Shown here: piece after piece, positions 41,434 through 51,600 of the stretch
Numbering within the stretch: position 1 is the stretch's first letter
How the letters are laid out: each line of letters starts with the position of its first letter
NCBI RefSeq assembly: GCF_014595975.1
Contig: NZ_JABWGQ010000044.1
Location: 163,121-227,120 of the forward strand
Length of the DNA: 64,000 nucleotides
Source: Sphingopyxis sp. LK2115
GTDB lineage: Bacteria > Pseudomonadota > Alphaproteobacteria > Sphingomonadales > Sphingomonadaceae
Direction: 5' to 3'
Notes under the pieces: generated by a model
What the model was told of the DNA's origin: nothing
What the model saw: the letters and a program-made list of their open reading frames with translations, nothing else
Database searches by the model: none
Position numbers and translations under genes: made by a program

Positions 41434-41832
41434 ATGGCATCGACGTTCGGACCGCGCCTCTGGCGCCGCTCCACTGCAAGCGTTCCGCCCGCGCGGAGCC
41501 TTGGTCGCCGGATGACCTGGCACGCCGCCGCCGCCCTCCTCGCTTTCGCCGCGATCCAGATCTGGCTCGTCACCAGCGCGGTCGCCGCCGGGGCACCGCC
41601 CGCCTATATCGTCGTCGCGCTGATCATGTTGGTTGCGCTCGCGCTCCCTGTCGCACGCGCGACCGAGCGCCGCTGGTATCATCTCAGCCGCCAGGCGCTT
41701 GCCAGCTGGGGACTTCATGCGCGTTTCCGCCGCGATGTCCGCCGCCTGTGGATCGCCGCGCTGACGCTTCCCTTCCTTTGGATCAGCGGCGCGATGGCCG
41801 CGACCAATGCGATCGCGGCGATCATCAAATAA
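41434..41832 (+). CDS. Small inner-membrane protein of unknown function
   Basis: A 132-residue protein with GGGGAGG upstream of ATG 41434. A basic N-terminus (GPRLWRRSTASVPPARSLGRRM) is followed by three membrane helices (about residues 30-52, 57-76 and 108-130). The loop between helices 2 and 3 is positively charged (RATERRWYHLSRQALASWGLHARFRRDVRR), which places it in the cytoplasm. I recognise no family. Confidence 0.6.
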   Translation: MASTFGPRLWRRSTASVPPARSLGRRMTWHAAAALLAFAAIQIWLVTSAVAAGAPPAYIVVALIMLVALALPVARATERRWYHLSRQALASWGLHARFRRDVRRLWIAALTLPFLWISGAMAATNAIAAIIK

Positions 41833-41984
41833 GGCCTTAACCATTGCCGTCGCCGCACAGGCGGGGGCTGCCAACGGTTTCACGCCGCCACCGCGGACAA
41901 ACCATAGGGTGACATCCGCCTTTCGGGGGCGACGAAAATCACTTAGATTTTGACCCTCGCCCGCGCGCCGTATAGGGCGCGGCG

Positions 41985-43328
41985 ATGCTTTCCGTTTCCG
42001 AAGCTCTCGATCGCGCGCAGATGCTGTGCGACGCCGCCGTCAAGGCGGGTGCCGACGCCGCCGACGCGCTTTATTATTGCAACGCCGCGACGTCGGTGAC
42101 GATGCGCCTCGGCGCGCTCGAGGATGTCGAGCGGTCAGAGGGGCAGGATATTTCGCTGCGCGCCTTCGTCGGGCAGCGCAGCGCGAGCGTTTCCACCGCC
42201 GACATGGACGCGGGCGAGCTTGGCAAGCTGGTCGAACGCTGCGTCGCCATGGCGCGCGAAGCGCCCGAAGATCGTTATGCGGGCCTCGCGCCGCAGGAAC
42301 TGCTGTTCAGGGGTGCGGTGCCCGACCTCGACCTCGATGATGGAAGCGAGGCCGACCCCGCGGCGCTGCGCGAAGCTGCGCTGGCCGTCGAGGACGCGGC
42401 ACGCGCGGTCGCGGGCGTGACCAACAGCGAAGGCGGCAGCGCGAGCCACAGCCGCACGCGCTTTGCGCTCGCAACCAGCCACGGCTTTGCCGCCGGCTAT
42501 GGATCGAGCGGCCACAGCCTGTCGGCCAGCGTCATCGCGGGCGAAGGCGCGGCGATGCAGCGCGACTATGCCTGGCACAGCGCGCACCACCTCTCCGACC
42601 TTGAAAGCACGGCGGATATTGGCGCGCGCGCGGGCAAGCGCGCGGTCGCGCGGCTGGGCCCAGGCAGGGCGCCGAACGGCAAGCTGCCCGTCTTTTTCGA
42701 CCCGCGCGTCAGTGGCGGCATCGTCGGCCATTTGCTCGCCGCGATCGCGGGGCCGGCGATCGCGCGCGGGACGAGCTTCCTGCTCGGCAAGGAAGATGAC
42801 ATGTTGTTCGACAGCAGCATCGTCGTGCGCGACGAACCGCACCGCCCGCGCGGCCTGCGCAGCCGCGCCTTTGACGGCGAAGGCCTGCCGACCGCGGCGC
42901 GCGATATTGTGGCCGACGGACGGATCACCGGCTGGCTGCTCGACAGTGCATCGGCCCGCCAGCTTGGCCTGACCCCGACCGGCCATGCAAGCCGCGGCGG
43001 CGGCGCATCGGGCGTCGCGGCGAGCAACCTTCACCTTGCCGCGGGGACGCAAAGCCCGGCCGAACTGATGGCGGATGTCGCAGAGGGCATCTATGTCACC
43101 GAACTGATCGGGCATGGCGTCAACCCGGTGACAGGCGATTACAGCCGCGGCGCGTCGGGCTTTATGATCCGCGGCGGCACAATTGCCGAACCGATTGCCG
43201 AGTTCACCGTCGCGGGCAATCTGATCGACATGTTCGCCGCGTTGATCCCCGCCGACGACCTCCGTTTCCGCCACGCCACCAATGCCCCGACGCTGCGGAT
43301 CGACGGCATGACCGTCGCGTCGAGCTGA
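41985..43328 (+). CDS. pmbA: TldD/PmbA family protein (PmbA/TldE)
   Basis: A 447-residue soluble protein of the PmbA/TldE branch. Typical parts: LYYCNAATSVTMRLGALEDVERSEGQDISLRAFVGQRSASVST (about residues 26-68), PVFFDPRVSGGIVGHLLAAIAGPAIARGTSFL, and the C-terminal GVNPVTGDYSRGASGFMIRGGTIAEPIAEFTVAGNL. TldD/TldE is a heterodimeric metalloprotease of the periphery of peptide-antibiotic maturation and antitoxin turnover. TldE itself lacks the zinc-binding HExxxH motif, which is absent here too. No tldD lies in the window. It is followed by the phosphatase gene after six bases. Confidence 0.92.
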   Translation: MLSVSEALDRAQMLCDAAVKAGADAADALYYCNAATSVTMRLGALEDVERSEGQDISLRAFVGQRSASVSTADMDAGELGKLVERCVAMAREAPEDRYAGLAPQELLFRGAVPDLDLDDGSEADPAALREAALAVEDAARAVAGVTNSEGGSASHSRTRFALATSHGFAAGYGSSGHSLSASVIAGEGAAMQRDYAWHSAHHLSDLESTADIGARAGKRAVARLGPGRAPNGKLPVFFDPRVSGGIVGHLLAAIAGPAIARGTSFLLGKEDDMLFDSSIVVRDEPHRPRGLRSRAFDGEGLPTAARDIVADGRITGWLLDSASARQLGLTPTGHASRGGGASGVAASNLHLAAGTQSPAELMADVAEGIYVTELIGHGVNPVTGDYSRGASGFMIRGGTIAEPIAEFTVAGNLIDMFAALIPADDLRFRHATNAPTLRIDGMTVASS

Positions 43329-43334
43329 GGCGCG

Positions 43335-44126
43335 ATGCCCGGCTGCAATCTCGAAGCGGTGATCGCCGCAACGCGCGAGGTCGGCGACATGGCGATGGCG
43401 CGCTGGCGCGGCGAAGGGCGGCCGGTCGATGTCTGGCACAAGTCACACGACAATCCGGTCAGCGACGTCGACCTGGCGGTCGATGCGCGGCTGAAGGCGG
43501 TGCTCGGCGCGATGGTGCCCGAAGCGGGCTGGCTTTCGGAGGAAACCGCCGACAATGAAGACCGGCTGGCGCGCCGCGCGATGTGGTGCGTCGATCCGAT
43601 CGACGGCACGCGCGATTTCATCCGCGGACGCCCCGGATGGTGCGTTTCGGTTGCACTGATCATCGACGGCCTGCCCGAACTCGGCGTTCTCTATGCTCCC
43701 GCGCTCGACGAATTGTGGGTCGCGCAAAAGGGCAAGGGCGCGACGCTCAACGGCGAAACGCTGCGCGCCAGCCGCCGGATGATCTTCGACGGTGCGCGCG
43801 TTCCCGCCGACAGCCTGCCGCGGATCGACCGCGACCTCATCATGGTGACCAAGCCGAACAGCATTGCGCTGCGCATGGCGCTGGTCGCCGACGACCGCGC
43901 CGATCTGGTCGCAACCCTGCGCTGGGGCTTTGAATGGGACGTCGCCGCCGCCGCGCTGATCGCCAGCGAAGCAGGCGCCACGGTGAGCGACGCCTTTGGC
44001 GAGCCGCTTATATTCAACACCCCGCGCGCGCAGGCCTTTGGCGTCATCGCATGTGCGCCGGGCATTCACCGGGCGGTCGTTTCGCGCCTGCACGATCGCG
44101 CGGTGGCGTTAACGTCGCAGCGTTGA
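43335..44126 (+). CDS. Inositol monophosphatase / 3'(2'),5'-bisphosphate nucleotidase family protein
   Basis: A 263-residue Mg-dependent phosphatase of the IMPase family. Metal ligands: Glu in GWLSEETADNED (about residues 58-69), then the diagnostic CVDPIDGTRDFIRGRPGW (about 80-97), and a C-terminal Asp in FEWDVAAAALIASEAGA (about 197-213). Family members include inositol-1-phosphatase, fructose-1,6-bisphosphatase type IV and CysQ; the exact substrate cannot be told. The six-base gap to pmbA suggests one transcript. Confidence 0.9.
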   Translation: MPGCNLEAVIAATREVGDMAMARWRGEGRPVDVWHKSHDNPVSDVDLAVDARLKAVLGAMVPEAGWLSEETADNEDRLARRAMWCVDPIDGTRDFIRGRPGWCVSVALIIDGLPELGVLYAPALDELWVAQKGKGATLNGETLRASRRMIFDGARVPADSLPRIDRDLIMVTKPNSIALRMALVADDRADLVATLRWGFEWDVAAAALIASEAGATVSDAFGEPLIFNTPRAQAFGVIACAPGIHRAVVSRLHDRAVALTSQR

Positions 44127-44268
44127 GGCAGCTTTGCCAGGGCGGGTCGTCGTGCGACGCAGTTGACGCCCCTTCCCCGAAAGGAAGGACTGGATATCGA
44201 AGCGTCGGCAACCAGATCGTCAGCCGATCCATCGAGGACGGCCTTGACAAAAGGTCATGGTCCGGGCG

Positions 44269-44664
44269 CTACAGCTCGAACGCCGCGATAATCGGACACG
44301 GCCCGGCTTCGTTCGCCGCGCATTGATCGGCAAGGCGCGCCAGCGCGGCGCGGGTTTCGGTCATCTGTGCGATCTTTGCGTCGAGCGCGGCGATGCGCCG
44401 CCGCGCGAGTGTGCGGACGCGGGCGCGGTCGTCGCTCTGATCGAGCGCGAGCAACTCGGATATTTCGTCGAGCGTAAAGCCCGCCGTCTGGGCCGCACGA
44501 ATGAATCGGAGGCGCCTGAGGTCGTCGGCGCCATAACGGCGGATACCGCCGCCCCGCCCCGCGCCTCCGCTCCGAGCAGGGGTGCCCATCAGCCCGCGGC
44601 GCTGATAATAGCGCACGGTTTCGACGCCCACGCCGCCTGCGGTGGCGAGTTTCCCTATCGTCAT
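44269..44664 (-). CDS. MerR family regulator with C-terminal Cys pair
   Basis: A 131-residue regulator starting at ATG 44664 (MTIGKLATAGGVGVETVRYYQRRGLM), a MerR winged helix close to mercury MerR, whose own recognition segment reads VNVETIRFYQRKGLL. A dimer helix follows (about residues 83-112). The C-terminus has C-x7-C in DQCAANEAGPCPII, in the place of the two C-terminal mercury-binding Cys (117 and 126 of Tn501 MerR). The third ligand, Cys82, is missing: the region reads LDQSDDRARV. It is divergent from the glutaredoxin-MauE gene and shares its mer-type promoter. Confidence 0.87.
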   Translation of the reverse strand: MTIGKLATAGGVGVETVRYYQRRGLMGTPARSGGAGRGGGIRRYGADDLRRLRFIRAAQTAGFTLDEISELLALDQSDDRARVRTLARRRIAALDAKIAQMTETRAALARLADQCAANEAGPCPIIAAFEL

Positions 44665-44673
44665 CTGTATCGC

Positions 44674-44704
44674 TTGACTCCGTACCATGGTACGGATGCT
44701 ATAC
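44674..44704 (+). promoter_or_regulatory. Mer-type promoter/operator between the MerR gene and the glutaredoxin-MauE gene
   Basis: A -35 box TTGACT (44674-44679), a perfect 16-bp dyad CCGTACCATGGTACGG (44680-44695) and a -10 around CTATAC (44699-44704) give a 19-base spacer. This over-long spacer with a dyad between the boxes is the signature of MerR-activated promoters. The left half TTGACTCCGTAC is, from memory, identical to the Tn501 merT promoter. Confidence 0.85.
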
Positions 44705-44711
44705 GGGAAGC

Positions 44712-45449
44712 ATGACAAAACAGGCAATTCTTCATCGCATGGTCATGCCTGGGCACATCTGTCCTTATGGCCTGAAAGCCAAATATCTTCTCGAACGCCG
44801 CGGCTACAGGGTCGACGACCGCTGGCTGACGACGCGCGAGGAGACCGATGCGTTCAAGGCGGCGCATGGCGTCCAGACGACGCCGCAGGCCTTCATCGAC
44901 GGGGTGCGAATCGGCGGTTATGACGATTTGCGCCGCCATTTCGGGCTGAAGGTCGCCAATCCGGACGCCACCAGCTACACCCCCGTCATCGCGCTGTTTG
45001 CGATGACCGCGCTGATGGCGGTGGCGGCAAGTCAGGCCGCTTATGGCAATGCCTTTACCCTGCGCACTGCCGAGTGGTTCATATCGTTCAGCATGATCGT
45101 GCTCGCGCTGCTGAAATTGCAGGATGTGGACAGGTTCGCGACGATGTTCCTGAACTACGACCTGCTCGCGCGCCGCTGGGTTCCCTATGCGAGCCTCTAT
45201 CCATTCGCCGAAGGACTTGCGGGCGTGCTGATGACCGCGCACGCACTGCCCTGGCTTTCGATCCCGCTCGCGCTGTTCATCGGCGGCATCGGCGCGGTGT
45301 CGGTGTTCAAGGCGGTCTATATCGACAAGCGCGACATCAAATGCGCGTGCGTCGGCGGCAGCAGCAGGGTGCCGCTGGGGTTCGTATCGCTGACCGAAAA
45401 TCTGATGATGATCGCGATGGCGCTGTGGATGGCGCGCATGTGGGTGTGA
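44712..45449 (+). CDS. Glutaredoxin domain fused to MauE/DoxX-like membrane domain
   Basis: A 245-residue fusion. Residues 1-80 form a glutaredoxin domain with the active site CPYG (17-20) and TTPQAFIDGVRIGGYDDL as the glutathione-binding part. The rest (about 90-245) has four membrane helices of the MauE/DoxX-like type (YTPVIALFAMTALMAVAASQA, FISFSMIVLALLKLQDVDRFATMFLNYDLLARR), with a Cys pair CACVGG near residue 212. Such fusions probably move reducing equivalents across the inner membrane. The start is close behind a mer-type promoter, so induction by thiol-reactive metal or electrophile is likely. Confidence 0.85.
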   Translation: MTKQAILHRMVMPGHICPYGLKAKYLLERRGYRVDDRWLTTREETDAFKAAHGVQTTPQAFIDGVRIGGYDDLRRHFGLKVANPDATSYTPVIALFAMTALMAVAASQAAYGNAFTLRTAEWFISFSMIVLALLKLQDVDRFATMFLNYDLLARRWVPYASLYPFAEGLAGVLMTAHALPWLSIPLALFIGGIGAVSVFKAVYIDKRDIKCACVGGSSRVPLGFVSLTENLMMIAMALWMARMWV

Positions 45450-45528
45450 GGATGTCGCCGAACTGTCATTGATGAAACGCAGGGCTCGGCTATCGAGGGG
45501 CATCGATTCGCCCGACGGAGCCCAAGCC

Positions 45529-47094
45529 ATGTACAACCGCCGCCATTTCCTTGCCGGAGCGACGATCGCCGGGCTTGCCGCGCCGGCGATCGTCCGTGCG
45601 CAGGGGTTGCTCCGCGATTTCCCCTTCCAGCTAGGCGTCGCGGCGGGCGACCCGTCGAGCGACGGTTTCGTTATCTGGACGCGCCTTGCTCCCGAACCGA
45701 TGGAGCGTCACGGCGGAATGCCGCTGACCAACGTGCCCGTCGAATGGGAGGTCGCCAGCGACGGCGGATTTCGCGACCTGGTGGCAAAGGGCACCGCGCT
45801 CGCGCGGCCCGAGCTGGCGCACAGCGTCCATGTCGAACTTGCCGGGTTGCAGCCCGACCGTCCTTATTATTACCGCTTTACCGCCGCAGGCGAGCGCAGC
45901 CTGCGCGGGCGCGCGCGCACGCTCCCCGCGCCCGGCGCGCGCGTCGATGCGCTGAAGTTCGGCGTCGCGGGATGCCAGCATTTCGAGTCGGGCTTTTACG
46001 GCGCCTATCGCCACATGGCGCGCGAGGAGCTGGCCTTCGTCTATCATTACGGCGATTTCATCTATGAATATCGCCAGGATTATCTGTTCGATGACGGCCT
46101 GCCGATCCGTCCCGTGCGCCAATATGCGCAGCGCGCGCTGTTCGACCTTACCGATTTCCGCAACGCCTATGCCCAGACCTTGCTCGACATCGACCAGCAG
46201 GCGGTGCGCGCGGTCCACGCGCATCTGTCGAGCTTTGACGATCACGAGATCCGCAACAATTGGGTGTCCGACCACGACAATTGGAAGATGGGACTGGACA
46301 AGGACGATCCCGACGCCGTGTCGCCCGAAGTTTTCATGCTGAAGAAACAGGCGGCGATGCAGGCGTGGTACGAACATATGCCCGTGCGGCGTTCGTTGTT
46401 GCCGCGCGGCGGCATGGTCGCGGCGCACCGCGAGTTCCGTTATGGCGACCTGATGGCGATGCAGTTGCTCGACACGCGGCAGTATCGCGACGACCAGCCT
46501 TGCGGCGACGGATTCAAAGCCGCGTGCCCCGACGTGTTCGCGAAAGACCGGCAGGTGCTTGGCAAGGCACAGGAGGAATGGCTGGCGCGCAACCTGGCGC
46601 GCGGCGGCACGACGTGGAATGCGCTGGCGCAGCAGGTGACGATGATGTCGCTCGACCGGCGGCGGCGGCCGGAGGAGCCCGAGAAGATCCTGAACCTCGA
46701 CAGCTGGGCAGGCTATGAAGCGGCGCGGACGCGGATGCTGTCGCGCTTTGCGGGGCTCGACAATAATATCGTGCTGACCGGGGACGAGCATCAGAACTTC
46801 TGCGGCGACCTGGTCTTCAGGGACAAGCTGGTCGGCGCCGAGTTTGTCGCGACGTCGATCTCCAGCGGCGGCGACGGAAGCGACAAGCGCGTCGGCACCG
46901 ACGAATGGCTGGCGCGCAATCCCGAGCTCAAATTCGCCAACGACCAGCGCGGCTACCTCGTCTGCGAGGTCGGACGCGAGGCGTGGCAGACGCACTTCAT
47001 GGTCGTCGACAAGGTGACGACGCCGGTAAACACGCTGTCGAAACGCGCGACGGGCATCGTCGAACGCGGCGTGCCGGGCGTAAAAATGGCTTAG
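45529..47094 (+). CDS. Alkaline phosphatase D (PhoD) family protein, second copy
   Basis: A 521-residue Tat-exported phosphatase starting at ATG 45529 (MYNRRHFLAGATIAGLAAPAIVRAQG). Core motifs: QLGVAAGDPSSDGFVIWTRL, FVYHYGDFIYEYR (about residues 172-184), LSSFDDHEIRNNWVSDHDNW (about 235-254) and NIVLTGDEHQNF (about 415-426, Glu replacing the more common Thr-His). It is the Bacillus PhoD-like long form, different from the 543-residue protein at 30212-31843. No Pho-box was found by eye. Confidence 0.92.
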   Translation: MYNRRHFLAGATIAGLAAPAIVRAQGLLRDFPFQLGVAAGDPSSDGFVIWTRLAPEPMERHGGMPLTNVPVEWEVASDGGFRDLVAKGTALARPELAHSVHVELAGLQPDRPYYYRFTAAGERSLRGRARTLPAPGARVDALKFGVAGCQHFESGFYGAYRHMAREELAFVYHYGDFIYEYRQDYLFDDGLPIRPVRQYAQRALFDLTDFRNAYAQTLLDIDQQAVRAVHAHLSSFDDHEIRNNWVSDHDNWKMGLDKDDPDAVSPEVFMLKKQAAMQAWYEHMPVRRSLLPRGGMVAAHREFRYGDLMAMQLLDTRQYRDDQPCGDGFKAACPDVFAKDRQVLGKAQEEWLARNLARGGTTWNALAQQVTMMSLDRRRRPEEPEKILNLDSWAGYEAARTRMLSRFAGLDNNIVLTGDEHQNFCGDLVFRDKLVGAEFVATSISSGGDGSDKRVGTDEWLARNPELKFANDQRGYLVCEVGREAWQTHFMVVDKVTTPVNTLSKRATGIVERGVPGVKMA

Positions 47095-47621
47095 CGAAGC
47101 ACCGCCATCGCGCGGATCGTCGGATCGGGGGCGTTGACGATCTGAAGCAGATAGCGCCCTGGCGTCACATCGAACTCGACGATCTTGCCGATGCCCGAAC
47201 AGGCAGGGCCGTGGCGATGCGCGGCCGGTTTGACGCGTTGCCCCGCCTGCACCAGATCGATCCACGCGCCCTGATCAAGCGCAACGAGCAGACGGCCGGG
47301 CCGTGCGACATCGACAGGAACCATGCCGCCAAATTTGAACGAATGGGGACGGCGCGCGGGCGCGGCCCAATAGCGCAGGCTTTCAAAGCGGTGCAGCACC
47401 AGCTGCGTCCGCGCGGCTCCCAGCGGCAGCCATTCGGCGGCGCGCGCGTCGCCATAGGCATAGATGGTCCTGTTCGACGAACTGCGCGCCCAGCCCGCAA
47501 GTTCGGGCGGCTGGATCGGCACCGCAGCGCAACCGGCGGCAGGCGCCTTCGCCGCCGTCGCGGGCCCAATCACGCCCGCGAGGGTCAACGCAAGTGCGGC
47601 AACAAGACGATCAGCGCCCAT
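47091..47621 (-). CDS. Exported hypothetical protein (possible lectin-like or pre-peptidase fold)
   Basis: A 176-residue protein starting at ATG 47621, one base after the mutL stop, so it is translated with mutL. The N-terminus (RLVAALALTLAGVIGPATAAKA) is a signal peptide. The body has a beta-rich look, with SSSNRTIYAYGDARAAEWLPLG, PVDVARPGRLLVALDQGAWIDLVQ and GKIVEFDVTPGRYLLQIVNAPDPTIRAMAVLR. The last part resembles carbohydrate-binding or pre-peptidase beta-sandwiches. No enzyme motif is visible. It overlaps the end of the convergent PhoD gene by four bases. Confidence 0.6.
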   Translation of the reverse strand: MGADRLVAALALTLAGVIGPATAAKAPAAGCAAVPIQPPELAGWARSSSNRTIYAYGDARAAEWLPLGAARTQLVLHRFESLRYWAAPARRPHSFKFGGMVPVDVARPGRLLVALDQGAWIDLVQAGQRVKPAAHRHGPACSGIGKIVEFDVTPGRYLLQIVNAPDPTIRAMAVLR

Positions 47622-47622
47622 C

Positions 47623-49434
47623 CTATTTCCTCCCGAACAGCCGTTCGACATCGCCCATGGCCAGCTTCACCCACGTCGGGCGCCCGTGGTTGCACTGGCC
47701 CGAATGCGGCGTGACTTCCATCTGGCGAAGCAACGCATTCATTTCGGCGACATTCAAGGTCCGTCCAGCCCGCACCGACCCGTGGCACGCCATCGTCGCG
47801 GCGACCAGTTCGATCCTTTCGCTGAGGCCAAGCGCGGCGTCATAGCCCGCCAGATCGTCGGCGATGTCGGTGACAAGCTTGTGGCAGTCGATCGCGCCCA
47901 GCATCGCCGGGGTCGCGCGCACCATCACCGCGGCGGGACCGAAGCGTTCGAGTTCGACGCCAAGCGCGGCGAGCTGTTCCGCGGCGGCCTCCAGCCGGTC
48001 GCACGCGGGTTCGTCGAGTTCGACGACTTCGGGGATCAGCAGGCCCTGCGACGGGACCGCCTGCCCCGCCATGCCGCGCTTGAGCGTTTCGAGCACCAAC
48101 CGTTCGTGCGCCGCATGCTGGTCGACGATCACCAGCCCGTCCTCGGCCTCTGCAACGATATAGGTTCTGGCGATCTGCCCGCGCGCAATGCCGAGCGGAT
48201 GCGCCTCGGCGGCGGGCGGCGGCGTCACTGCGACCTCGGCGCGCCCGGCAAGCGGCGCAGGCGCGGTGAAGGGCATCAGCCGGTCATAGACACGCGCAAC
48301 GTCGGCGGCGGGCAGCGACACTTCGGCGGCGAAAGGATGGGCGGCGGTTTCGGCGCGCTGGTCGAAAAGAAAGCCCGTCGTCGGCGGCGGCGCGACGGGT
48401 TCCTGCTGCCACGCCGCCAGCGCCGCCTCGGCGGGGCGCTGGACGCTGCGAAAGCCATGATCGTCAAGCGCGCGGCGCAGCCCGCCGACGATCATGCCGC
48501 GGATCAGCTGCGGGTCGCGAAAGCGCACCTCGGTCTTGGCGGGATGGACGTTCACGTCGACCTCGCTCGTCGGCACGTCGAGGAACAGCGCAACGACGGG
48601 GTGCCGGTCGCGTGCAAGCAGATCGGCATAGGCACCGCGCAGCGCGCCGACGAGCAGCCGGTCCTTTACCGGGCGGCCGTTGACGAACAGATATTGATGG
48701 TCGGCGATACCGCGATTGTAGGTTGGCAGGCTGATGACGCCGCCCAGATGCACCTCGCCGCGTGTCAGATCGACGCCGATGCTGTTCGTCGCAAGGTCGC
48801 GGCTGGTCAGCGCGGCGACGCGCGCGACGCGGTCCTGCCCGCCCTGCACGTCGAGCACGCGCCGCCCGTCATGTTCGAGCGTGAAGCCGACATCGGGGCG
48901 CGCCATCGCAAGCCGCCGGGCGACGTCGAGGCAGGCGGCATATTCGCTGCGCGCGCTGCGCAGGAACTTGCGCCGTGCGGGGATGCGCGCGAACAGATCC
49001 TCGACCACCACGCGCGTGCCCTGGCGAAGCGCCGCGGGTCCTTCGCCGGCCAGCGCGCCATTGTCGACGACCCGCCGCCAGCCGTCGCCGCCCGGCGTCC
49101 GGCTTTCAATCGTCAGCCGGGCGACGCTGGCGATCGAGGGCAAGGCCTCGCCGCGGAACCCCAGCGTCGTCACGGCCTCGATCGCGTCATCCGGCAGCTT
49201 CGATGTGGCATGACGCTCTAGCGCGAGCGCCATGTCGGCGGCGGTCATGCCGCAGCCGTCATCTTCGACCTCGATCCGCGCGAGCCCCCCCTCGGCGATT
49301 CGTACCGATATGCGAGTCGCGCCCGCGTCGATGGCATTTTCGACCAGTTCCTTGAGCGCAGCGGCTGGTCTTTCGACCACTTCACCGGCCGCGATCCGAT
49401 TTACGAGCGTTTCGGGCAGGCGGCGTATTGACAT
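47623..49434 (-). CDS. mutL: DNA mismatch repair protein MutL
   Basis: A 603-residue protein. The GHKL ATPase N-terminus shows RIAAGEVVERPAAALKELVENAIDAGAT (about residues 13-40) and TLGFRGEALPSIASVA (about 90-105). The C-terminal dimer domain carries VDQHAAHERLVLE, which fits the DQHAxxExxxxE nicking-endonuclease motif; so, unlike in Escherichia coli, this MutL can probably cut the strand itself. It pairs with MutS (not in the window) in mismatch repair. The exported-protein gene follows after one base. Confidence 0.95.
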   Translation of the reverse strand: MSIRRLPETLVNRIAAGEVVERPAAALKELVENAIDAGATRISVRIAEGGLARIEVEDDGCGMTAADMALALERHATSKLPDDAIEAVTTLGFRGEALPSIASVARLTIESRTPGGDGWRRVVDNGALAGEGPAALRQGTRVVVEDLFARIPARRKFLRSARSEYAACLDVARRLAMARPDVGFTLEHDGRRVLDVQGGQDRVARVAALTSRDLATNSIGVDLTRGEVHLGGVISLPTYNRGIADHQYLFVNGRPVKDRLLVGALRGAYADLLARDRHPVVALFLDVPTSEVDVNVHPAKTEVRFRDPQLIRGMIVGGLRRALDDHGFRSVQRPAEAALAAWQQEPVAPPPTTGFLFDQRAETAAHPFAAEVSLPAADVARVYDRLMPFTAPAPLAGRAEVAVTPPPAAEAHPLGIARGQIARTYIVAEAEDGLVIVDQHAAHERLVLETLKRGMAGQAVPSQGLLIPEVVELDEPACDRLEAAAEQLAALGVELERFGPAAVMVRATPAMLGAIDCHKLVTDIADDLAGYDAALGLSERIELVAATMACHGSVRAGRTLNVAEMNALLRQMEVTPHSGQCNHGRPTWVKLAMGDVERLFGRK

Positions 49435-49630
49435 GGGGCCTGTCCTAGCGCAGTCGGACGCAAATCGCGACCCACCCGCACAGCCCTGATCATTTTATCC
49501 GGCCAGCCCTTCGGACGAGCCGGAATCTCCCCCAGATTGGTTCTGTTGCCGGACGGCGAGCGGATAAGAATGCGGCAGGGGCACGGGGTCGTTTGCGTTC
49601 CCGTCGGTCCGATGACAGGAAGCAATATAG

Positions 49631-50677
<1,047 letters not shown>

Positions 50678-50694
50678 TCGAGGGTCTCTGAACC

Positions 50695-51600
50695 ATGGTC
50701 CGCCCGGCACATCGGCGTCCGGGGCAATCCCGAAAGGCCCAATACAGCCTGTTCGTCGCCTATGTCATCGCGGTGACCGGCGCGGTGGCCGGGCTGTTGC
50801 TTGCCATATTGTCGATCGCGGATCCCGTCGGCTTCGCCCAGCTTCGCATCGCAAGCCAGGAACTTACCGCACCGATCGCGCGCGGAACACGCTCGGTCAT
50901 CGGCTCGATATCGGGGATTGACGATACGGTGGGCGCCTATGTCGCTGCGGGATCGCAGAATCGGCGGCTGCGCAAGGAACTGGCCGATACACGGCGCCAG
51001 CTGGTCGCGACCAGCTCGCTCCAGGAAGAAAATCGCCAGCTCAAGGCGCTGCTCAAACTCCAGGAAACCGACAAGAGCGCGATCGCCAACGGCTACCTGC
51101 TTAGTTCGACCTCAACCAGCAGCAAACGCATCGCGCTGCTCAGCATCGGGCGCAATCTGGGCGTCGCGGCGGGCCAACCGGTGCGCGGCGCCGACGGGCT
51201 GATCGGCCGCGTGCTGACCGCCGGGCCGTCGGTGTCGCAGGTGCTGTTGCTCACCGACGTCGACAATATCGTTCCCGTGCGCCGCGCACGCGACGGCCTG
51301 CCCGCGCTCGCCAGCGGCCGCGGCAACGGAGACCTCGACGTGCGCACGCTCAACATCGCCAATAACCCGTTCAAGCCCGGCGACATTCTGGTCACATCGG
51401 GCACCGGCGGGCTTTATCCGCCGAATATCCCGGTCGCGATCGTCGTGCGGCGACAGGACGATGGCGCGCTCGCCCGCCCGCTCGCCGACCCCGGCAAGGT
51501 CGACGCGGTCGCGGTGCTGCGGCCCTATACGCCCGACAATATCGAAGCGCCGGGTCGGCCGGGGCCGGCCGCCCCCTCTGCCCCCGCCCCCGCACCGTGA
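50695..51600 (+). CDS. mreC: Rod shape-determining protein MreC
   Basis: A 301-residue inner-membrane protein. A basic tail (RPAHRRPGQSRKAQ) and one membrane helix (about residues 18-38) are followed by a coiled coil (NRRLRKELADTRRQLVATSSLQEENRQLKALLKL) and the MreC beta-barrel domains (NLGVAAGQPVRGADGLIGRVLTAGPSVSQVLLLTDVDNIVPV). It ends in a Pro/Ala tail. MreC scaffolds PBP2 and MreB-directed wall synthesis. The mreD start overlaps its stop (GTGA). Confidence 0.95.
   Translation: MVRPAHRRPGQSRKAQYSLFVAYVIAVTGAVAGLLLAILSIADPVGFAQLRIASQELTAPIARGTRSVIGSISGIDDTVGAYVAAGSQNRRLRKELADTRRQLVATSSLQEENRQLKALLKLQETDKSAIANGYLLSSTSTSSKRIALLSIGRNLGVAAGQPVRGADGLIGRVLTAGPSVSQVLLLTDVDNIVPVRRARDGLPALASGRGNGDLDVRTLNIANNPFKPGDILVTSGTGGLYPPNIPVAIVVRRQDDGALARPLADPGKVDAVAVLRPYTPDNIEAPGRPGPAAPSAPAPAP

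Noticed and set aside
30212..47094. The two PhoD genes as a recent duplication
   Set aside because: They differ in leader, length and motif details (TGDTH versus TGDEH), so they are distant members rather than a recent copy.
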